This document shows positions 6,851 to 11,144 of a DNA stretch of 11,144 bases, piece after piece. The stretch's first letter is position 1; each line of letters begins with the position of its first letter. Source of the stretch: DATAVB01 sp040414495 (GTDB lineage: Bacteria > Actinomycetota > Actinomycetes > Mycobacteriales > QHCD01); assembly GCA_040414495.1 (NCBI GenBank), contig JBEDUI010000163.1, forward strand, positions 1-11,144. Reading direction: 5' to 3'. The notes under the pieces were generated by a model, which was given only the letters and a program-made list of their open reading frames with translations, was not told the DNA's origin and did not search any database. The position numbers were made by a program, and so were the translations under genes.

Positions 6851-7945
6851 CTAATGCGCCAACTGACTGATGCTGATCAGACCCGGATACAGTGCAAAGA
6901 GGACAGTCACCGGCAGCACGAGGAACACGACCGGCACCATCATTCCGATTTCTTTCTTGCCGCCGAGCTCAAGCAACTTTCGTTTACCGGCCTCACGTAC
7001 GTCGGCGGCCTGTGCCCGCAGTACGTCAGCCAGCGGAGTTCCGCGTTCGATCGCCACGATCAGCCCGTCGATGAAGCGGGCCAGCGACTCGATATTCGTG
7101 CGGTCCGCGACCTCCTGCAGCGCCTGCGCCAGCGGGGTTCCGGCCCGGGCTCGAGCCAACGCGTCGCCCAGTTCCATGGCCAGCGCGCCACCGGTCAGCC
7201 GGCACACCCGGTCGATCGCACCGGTCGGCCCTTCGCCGGCAGTGACGGACAATGCGAGCAGTTCGGCCACCACCGGGAATTCGGCCACTATCGCCTGCTC
7301 GTGTCGGGCTACCTCGTTGGAGAGCCACCAATCCCGGCCGAGCACACCACCGAGCACACCGGCGACGCAGAACAACACGGCGGACAACACGTTCAACCGA
7401 CCGCTGCTCAAGGTGTAGAGCGCGGTGAGCACTATGCCGGCTCCGAGCCCGACGGCACCCCACAGCACCTGTTCGATGCGGAAATCCTCGACCGTGCGGA
7501 GCGGAGCTTGCGAAGCGGAGCCAGCAGAGACCGTGCGGAGCGGAGCTTGCGAAGCGGAGCCAGCAGGGACCGCGCGGAGGGAGGCGGCGCCAGCAGGGAC
7601 TGTCCGGTGCGGAGCGTGCGAAGTGGACCCAGCGACATAGCTTTGCCGATTGCCCAATATCGCCAGCCGCCGCCGAATCGAGCCGCGGCCACCGAGTATT
7701 CGGTCCAGGTGCCGGATCAGGTCAGCCAGCACCGGGCTAAGCAGTCGCCGAACCGGGGCCAATACGCCGGTGGTGCCGCGGGTTTCGCCAAGCAAGAGGC
7801 GCGATGGCGGCGGACTGTCCCGAAGATATGGGGTCAGCCGGTCGGTGAGCCGGATCGGGCGCATTGGCGGCGATGCGAATACGACGACCAGCACACCGCA
7901 CGCCAGCAGCAGGCCGAGCGCGCCGCCGATCAACAGTGGACTCAT
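6851..7945 (-). CDS. tadC: TadC-like pilus assembly membrane protein (type II secretion F domain)
   Basis: TadC is the second inner-membrane platform protein of the Tad machine. I start it at ATG 7945, giving 364 residues, because that ATG overlaps the tadB stop (ATGA, 7942-7945); the open frame beyond it lies antiparallel inside tadB. TM segments are at about 4-24, 161-180, 185-203 and 335-358. The T2SSF domain runs from AEFPVVAELLALSVTAGEGP (221-240) through RARAGTPLAQALQEVADRTN (265-284) to the last TM. Between residues 104 and 152 there is an Ala/Ser-rich insertion made of repeats (SASQAPLRTV) encoded by 39-bp DNA units. It ends at VEDFRIEQVLWGAVGLG, where the normal family sequence resumes. 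Confidence 0.88.
   Translation of the reverse strand: MSPLLIGGALGLLLACGVLVVVFASPPMRPIRLTDRLTPYLRDSPPPSRLLLGETRGTTGVLAPVRRLLSPVLADLIRHLDRILGGRGSIRRRLAILGNRQSYVAGSTSHAPHRTVPAGAASLRAVPAGSASQAPLRTVSAGSASQAPLRTVEDFRIEQVLWGAVGLGAGIVLTALYTLSSGRLNVLSAVLFCVAGVLGGVLGRDWWLSNEVARHEQAIVAEFPVVAELLALSVTAGEGPTGAIDRVCRLTGGALAMELGDALARARAGTPLAQALQEVADRTNIESLARFIDGLIVAIERGTPLADVLRAQAADVREAGKRKLLELGGKKEIGMMVPVVFLVLPVTVLFALYPGLISISQLAH
7490..7636. repeat. 39-bp tandem repeat inside tadC
   Basis: Units lie at 7490-7528, 7529-7567, 7568-7597 (shortened to 30 bp) and 7598-7636. The first two differ at only the last base. Each contains GCGGAGCTTGCGAAGCGGAG, with the small dyad GCTT-GCG-AAGC. All lengths are multiples of three, so the protein frame is kept and a 13-residue peptide is repeated. 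Confidence 0.9.
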
Positions 7946-8799
7946 CGCATGATCCGCGGCTCGGCCGGCAGTCTTCCGATCCGCATCATCACTACATACG
8001 CGACAATGCAGACCAGGCCGCCGATAACCAACACCAGCACGCCGGTCGCCGAGTCGTAGGCCTGCAGCGATTGGCGTTGCGTCGCGAATAAGAGCAGCAC
8101 CAGCCATGGCGCCGACACGGCTAGCCGCGCCGCATTGACCGTCCACCCCTGCCGGGTCTCCAATTCGGCCCGCGTACGCGCGTCTTCGCGCAGGAATGCC
8201 GAGAGAGTGCGCAACACCTGCCCGAGATCGGTACCGCCGACCTCCCGGGCCACCCGGAGTGTTTCGCAGACCCGATCCCCGACCGGGTCGGCCAACGCGT
8301 CCTTGAGCCGGTCCAGACAGGCCATGAACCGGCCCGAGGATCGGTAATCCGCGGCGAATCGGCTGAACGCCGGACGGAGCTGCTCGGGTCCGCGCACACC
8401 AAGCGAACTCAGCGCCTCGGGCAATGCCAGACCGGCGCGTACGCCCGAGGCCAGATGATCGATCACCTCCGGCCAAATGTCCCGCAACTCGATCGAGCGG
8501 CGCGATCGCAGCCGCCGTACCAACGCCGTAGGAAGAAAGGACGCGATCAACGCGAAACACAAGGTGATGCTGACCGTATGCGTGGCAAGCAGGACGACAA
8601 TCGCCACGATTACGGCACAGCCGAACTGCATGACCAGCAATTGGGTCGAGGTAACCGAATCGATTCCGGCCTGGCGCAGCATTTCGCCCCGTTTACGGGT
8701 CCACGAGCCGGTGGAGGCCGAACGAGGCGGGCGACGCGGCCCGCTGCGCCAGATCAGCAACAACCCGATGCCGAATACCAGCCCGAGCAACGCGCCCAT
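7942..8799 (-). CDS. tadB: TadB-like pilus assembly membrane protein (type II secretion F domain)
   Basis: TadB is the first inner-membrane platform protein and would sit on the TadA ATPase. The 285 residues have TM segments at about 1-17, 52-72, 74-93, 225-239 and 250-273. The T2SSF domain starts at IELRDIWPEVIDHLASGVRA (103-122), with the usual GVRAGLALPEAL, and continues through REVGGTDLGQVLRTLSAFLR (185-204), a typical family motif. The ATG at 8799 follows the tadA TGA with one base between. The stop overlaps the tadC ATG. The length is normal for the family. Confidence 0.92.
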   Translation of the reverse strand: MGALLGLVFGIGLLLIWRSGPRRPPRSASTGSWTRKRGEMLRQAGIDSVTSTQLLVMQFGCAVIVAIVVLLATHTVSITLCFALIASFLPTALVRRLRSRRSIELRDIWPEVIDHLASGVRAGLALPEALSSLGVRGPEQLRPAFSRFAADYRSSGRFMACLDRLKDALADPVGDRVCETLRVAREVGGTDLGQVLRTLSAFLREDARTRAELETRQGWTVNAARLAVSAPWLVLLLFATQRQSLQAYDSATGVLVLVIGGLVCIVAYVVMMRIGRLPAEPRIMR

Positions 8800-8800
8800 G

Positions 8801-10267
8801 TCAGGCTCCCCGTCTGCTTATCGGCTGTTGATTCAGCAACGCCATGACGTCGATGCCGGCCCGCTCGAACCAGTCCATATGGGGTGGAAATCCGTCGGCT
8901 CGGACGAGCCGGTCGCCGCGCGTGGTGAATATGTCGGCGGTTTCAATGACCTCGCCCTCGACTCGCCCCGGTACCCCGACAATTTCACGGGTCCGGCGGT
9001 GTCCACTGTGATCAGTCGCGACGTGCACGACGAGGTCGACCGAGCTGGCGACGGTCGGGATGACGAACGAGCTACTGACGTTTTCGCCCGCCAGCAGCGG
9101 CAACGTACACATCTTGACAATTGCCTCGCGGGCTGAGTTGGCGTGAATGCTGCACATCCCAGGCAATCCGCTATTTAATGCGATCAGCAGATCAAGGCAT
9201 TCTTCCTGCCGTACCTCGCCGACGATGATCCGTGAGGGACGCATCCGCAATGCCTCTTTGATCAGCCTTCGTAGTTGGATTTCCCCCGTACCCTCCAAAT
9301 TCGGTTGCCGTGTCTGCATGGCGACGACGTCAGCCAGCGGTACCTGCAGCTCAAATACTTCTTCGGCCGTGACCACCCGTTCGCGCGGTGGAATGGCAGC
9401 ACACAGGCAGTTCAGCATCGTGGTTTTGCCGGCCTGGGTACCGCCGGAAACGATGATGTTCAGCCCGGCCACCACGGCTGCTTCCAGAAAACGGGCTGCC
9501 TGCGGGGTGAGGCTGGAAAGGCCGACGAGTTCATCCAGGCCGTGCGCGCGAAGCACGAATTTCCGGATGTTCACCGCCATATGCCGGCGGGTGATATCCG
9601 GAATTACCACGTGCAAACGCGACCCGTCCGGCAACATTGAGTCCACAAAGGGCAGTGAAAGATCGATACGACGACCGGACGTGCGCAACATCCGTTCCAC
9701 CAGGTCGGCAACCTGATCGGCGGTGAGAACGGTAGTGGTCAGTTCGCTGCGGCCGGCCCGGGCCACGAATACCTTGGCCGGCTCGTTGATCCAGATTTCT
9801 TCGACGGTGGGATCGTCCAGATAACGCTGCAACGGGCCGAAGCCGGCGACCGCGTCAAGCACGAGTCGGGCCGTCGCCTGCGCATCGCCCACCGGCGGCA
9901 ACGAGGAACGCAAAGTTCGGTCCTCGTATTCGGCGATAACCTCGTCGACCAATGCACGCACCTGGCCCGGCGCGCCGACCGGGTCGATGCCACGCCGGCG
10001 GACCAACTCGCGGACGTCCGTTTCGATCATGTCGACCGCGCTCGAGTCAACCCGGTGGGCGCTGGTCCGCTTCGAGGCGGTCTGGGCCGGCGCGACTGGG
10101 CCGCGCGGACTCTGACCAGGCATGTGCGGACTCTGACCGGGGACGTGCTGAGCCGGCGGATTCTGACCGGGCGCGTACTGAGCCGATCCATTCTGACCAG
10201 GTGCGCGCTGGGGCGGCGCGACCCGGCCTGCCGGGCGCGCCGCTCCTCGCTCCGCCGAGATGCCCAC
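8801..10267 (-). CDS. tadA: TadA/CpaF-family pilus assembly ATPase
   Basis: TadA is the cytoplasmic hexameric ATPase that powers Flp pilus assembly. The 488-residue product has a disordered Pro/Gln/Gly-rich N-terminus (about 1-65), an N-terminal CpaF domain (about 75-240, with FGPLQRYLDDPTVEEIWINE at 143-162), Walker A GGTQAGKTT (275-283), an Asp-box-like AEEVFEL (301-307), Walker B around RIIVGEVR (346-353) and the His box GMCSIHANSAREA (370-382). The GTG at 10267 is supported by GGAGG at 10276-10280, eight bases upstream. The first 54 residues contain repeats of APGQNPPAQH type. No tadZ/cpaE or prepilin peptidase gene is in the window, so these must lie elsewhere. Confidence 0.95.
   Translation of the reverse strand: MGISAERGAARPAGRVAPPQRAPGQNGSAQYAPGQNPPAQHVPGQSPHMPGQSPRGPVAPAQTASKRTSAHRVDSSAVDMIETDVRELVRRRGIDPVGAPGQVRALVDEVIAEYEDRTLRSSLPPVGDAQATARLVLDAVAGFGPLQRYLDDPTVEEIWINEPAKVFVARAGRSELTTTVLTADQVADLVERMLRTSGRRIDLSLPFVDSMLPDGSRLHVVIPDITRRHMAVNIRKFVLRAHGLDELVGLSSLTPQAARFLEAAVVAGLNIIVSGGTQAGKTTMLNCLCAAIPPRERVVTAEEVFELQVPLADVVAMQTRQPNLEGTGEIQLRRLIKEALRMRPSRIIVGEVRQEECLDLLIALNSGLPGMCSIHANSAREAIVKMCTLPLLAGENVSSSFVIPTVASSVDLVVHVATDHSGHRRTREIVGVPGRVEGEVIETADIFTTRGDRLVRADGFPPHMDWFERAGIDVMALLNQQPISRRGA
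10107..10217. repeat. 30-bp tandem repeat encoding the TadA N-terminal PGQ repeats
   Basis: Units at 10128-10157, 10158-10187 and 10188-10217 are 30 bp, and a shorter 21-bp unit is at 10107-10127. All contain ATTCTGACC or ACTCTGACC. In the protein they give four PGQ repeats between residues 17 and 54 (APGQN.., APGQNPPAQH, VPGQSPH, MPGQSP). Lengths are multiples of three. Confidence 0.8.
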
Positions 10268-10286
10268 TCGTCCCGCCTCCGCCCCC

Positions 10287-10305
10287 GACCGGTGACTGTC
10301 CGGTC
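10287..10305. promoter_or_regulatory. Dyad over the tad promoter -10 and start point
   Basis: GACCGG (10287-10292) and CCGGTC (10300-10305) are perfect inverted repeats around TGACTGT. An overlapping GTGAC / GTCAC pair shares the region. Its position over the -10 fits a repressor operator. The protein that binds it is unknown; the nearby PadR regulator is one candidate, though the site differs from the palindromes at padR. Confidence 0.4.
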
Positions 10306-10323
10306 ACGCCCCGTCTTTGTCAA
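10295..10323 (-). promoter_or_regulatory. Candidate tad operon promoter
   Basis: On the minus strand a perfect -35 TTGACA (10318-10323) is followed after 17 bases by GACAGT (10295-10300), which keeps the A2 and T6 of a -10. A start near 10288 would give a leader of about 20 bases containing the GGAGG of tadA. The -10 is poor, so an activator may be needed. Confidence 0.45.
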
Positions 10324-10375
10324 GAGCAGACTGTACGACCTCTTCGCCCCGTTGTGTGGGTCAATGCGAGTTGCC

Positions 10376-10384
10376 TGTGGATAA
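10376..10384 (-). promoter_or_regulatory. Perfect DnaA-box sequence
   Basis: TTATCCACA on the minus strand is an exact match to the DnaA box. It lies in the divergent tadA/NUDIX intergenic region. A one-mismatch copy (TTATGCACA) lies between the last tad gene and padR at 5462-5470. A single 9-mer is often chance, so binding is unproven. Confidence 0.3.
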
Positions 10385-10420
10385 ACACCCGATCGGCCCA
10401 GTCTCTGATGTACTGCTTCG

Positions 10421-10888
10421 ATGACCGCCGCGGATGATCCACCGCCCATGGCCGCCGCCAAGCTGGCAGCGGGCGCACTGTTCTTCGATGTCGACGAGCG
10501 CGTTCTGCTGGTCAAGCCGACGTACAAACCCGGCTGGGAGATACCCGGTGGCATGGTCGAGCCCGGCGAGTCACCGGCCGCGGCGTGTGCCCGGGAAATC
10601 GACGAGGAACTCGGCATAGCCCGCAGGCCGACGCAACTGCTGGTAGTGGATTGGGCGCCGCAGGATGGCGTCGGCGACAAGCTGCTTTTCGTCTTCGACG
10701 GCGGGCTGCTACCAGACGAGACGAGCATTCGGCTTGATCCGGCCGAGCTGAGCGAGTACCGGTGGTGGCCGGCCTCGGATCTGTCTCGTGCCCTGCCCGA
10801 CCGGCAGGCCCGCCGGGTTGCCGCTGCCCTGCGGGCCCGGGCCGCCGGCCTACCGCTCTATCTCGAACACGGCCGACCGATCAGCTGA
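10421..10888 (+). CDS. NUDIX hydrolase
   Basis: The 155-residue product carries an exact Nudix box, G-x5-E-x7-REUxEExGU, at residues 44-66: Gly44, Glu50, Arg58-Glu59, Glu62-Glu63 and Gly65. It binds a divalent metal and would hydrolyse a nucleoside diphosphate linked to some group X. The substrate cannot be read from the sequence. The length fits the single-domain family (ADP-ribose pyrophosphatase or MutT-like housecleaning enzymes). The ATG at 10421 is the first in frame, and Met10 (10448) is the other option. Neither has a Shine-Dalgarno. It is divergent from tadA, with 153 bases between them, and need not be functionally linked to the pilus genes. Confidence 0.92.
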   Translation: MTAADDPPPMAAAKLAAGALFFDVDERVLLVKPTYKPGWEIPGGMVEPGESPAAACAREIDEELGIARRPTQLLVVDWAPQDGVGDKLLFVFDGGLLPDETSIRLDPAELSEYRWWPASDLSRALPDRQARRVAAALRARAAGLPLYLEHGRPIS

Positions 10889-10894
10889 CCTCGT

Positions 10895-11104
10895 TCAATC
10901 AATGTGCGGATAGTCGCCGGTCAAGTAATGGAACGCGTCAGTCTTGTCTTTGCTGGGTCCGGATGCAGTAGGTTCGCCCAGCGCCTGTGTCACTGCTTCA
11001 TACGTTGAAGCAGCGGGAGGGGCGGCCGGCGGGCGCCGGTTTGGGTTGGGCGTCGCCGTCACTGCAACGACCGTGACACACGGGCTATTCGGTGGCGCTC
11101 CCAC
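10895..11104 (-). CDS. Doubtful short ORF, possible 3' end of a broken or frameshifted gene
   Basis: A GTG at 11104 opens 69 codons: a Pro/Ala/Thr-rich part (VTATPNPNRRPPAAPPA) and then STYEAVTQALGEPTASGPSK followed by DKTDAFHYLTGDYPHID. Codon use is plausible, but there is no ribosome binding site. The same frame has a TGA (11111-11113) just upstream, inside the second copy of a 52-bp-period repeat. Because 52 is not a multiple of three, the duplication could have shifted a longer gene out of frame. I recognise no family. It converges on the NUDIX gene, with 6 bases between the stops. Confidence 0.35.
   Translation of the reverse strand: MGAPPNSPCVTVVAVTATPNPNRRPPAAPPAASTYEAVTQALGEPTASGPSKDKTDAFHYLTGDYPHID
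10993..11013. repeat. Perfect 8-bp inverted repeat
   Basis: CTGCTTCA (10993-11000) and TGAAGCAG (11006-11013) flank a 5-base loop. No T-run follows on either strand. It lies about 105 bases after the NUDIX stop and inside the doubtful minus-strand ORF, so a U-less terminator is one possibility. Confidence 0.4.
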
Positions 11105-11144
11105 CGACCGTCACTGCAACGACCGTGACACACGGGCTATTCGG
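11056..11144. repeat. 37-bp direct repeat with 52-bp period, reaching the window edge
   Basis: Two identical 37-bp copies, 11056-11092 and 11108-11144, are separated by 15 bp. Each begins CCGTCACTGCAACGACC and includes the hairpin CCGTG-ACA-CACGG (11071-11083 and 11123-11135). The second copy ends at the last base of the window, so the array may be longer. The 15-bp spacer is too short for a CRISPR array. Confidence 0.85.

Noticed and set aside
6851..8560. 569-residue fusion reading of tadC
   Set aside because: The first 205 codons lie on the same strand inside tadB in another frame; the ATGA overlap at 7942-7945 marks the true start.
5481..10267. Type II secretion or type IV pilus system
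   Set aside because: The ATPase is of the CpaF/TadA kind, paired with TadB/TadC and a Flp-like pilin; secretins and other type II parts are absent.
10027..10728. Minus-strand ORF of 233 codons across the tadA-NUDIX junction
   Set aside because: It is antisense to the NUDIX box and out of frame with tadA, and both of those are firmly supported.
11056..11144. CRISPR start at the right edge
   Set aside because: The repeat length (37) is plausible, but the 15-bp spacer is far too short, and only two copies are visible.

Overview
The window reads as chromosome of a high-GC Gram-positive bacterium (Actinomycetota). The grounds are high G/C at third codon positions, frequent GTG starts, a 229-residue FtsE, the prfB/ftsE/ftsX/smpB gene order and an actinomycete-style Tad pilus locus. 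I cannot name the genus. Almost every gene is on the minus strand.

Right to left on the minus strand (10267 down to 5481) lies a Tad (tight adherence / Flp pilus) operon: tadA ATPase, tadB and tadC platform proteins, a short Flp-like pilin, a TadE-like pseudopilin with an odd repeat-built N-terminus, and a second TadE-like protein. The genes are tightly coupled (gaps or overlaps of 1-4 bases, or short gaps with good ribosome binding sites). They start from a plausible promoter at 10295-10323 that carries a dyad over its -10 region. A PadR-family regulator (4874-5395) follows. A divergent NUDIX hydrolase (10421-10888, +) lies beyond tadA.

The left half is housekeeping: prfB (release factor 2), a divergent 66-residue zinc-ribbon-like membrane peptide, then ftsE-ftsX (cell-division ABC complex), smpB (trans-translation) and the start of an amidohydrolase that runs off the left edge. 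ftsX, smpB and the amidohydrolase are joined by 1-4 base overlaps. ftsE and prfB both have a TANNNT hexamer 8 bases before a GTG start and no Shine-Dalgarno, which fits leaderless transcripts.

The most unusual property is the density of short tandem repeats. prfB is bracketed by two different minisatellites: a 23/24-bp array starting at its stop codon and a 29-bp array upstream of its promoter. Three tad genes carry repeats that keep the reading frame (30 nt in tadA, 39 nt in tadC, copies at multiples of 15 nt in the TadE-like gene). The right edge has a 37-bp direct repeat with 52-bp period. I see no CRISPR array, insertion sequence, tRNA, rRNA or defence system.
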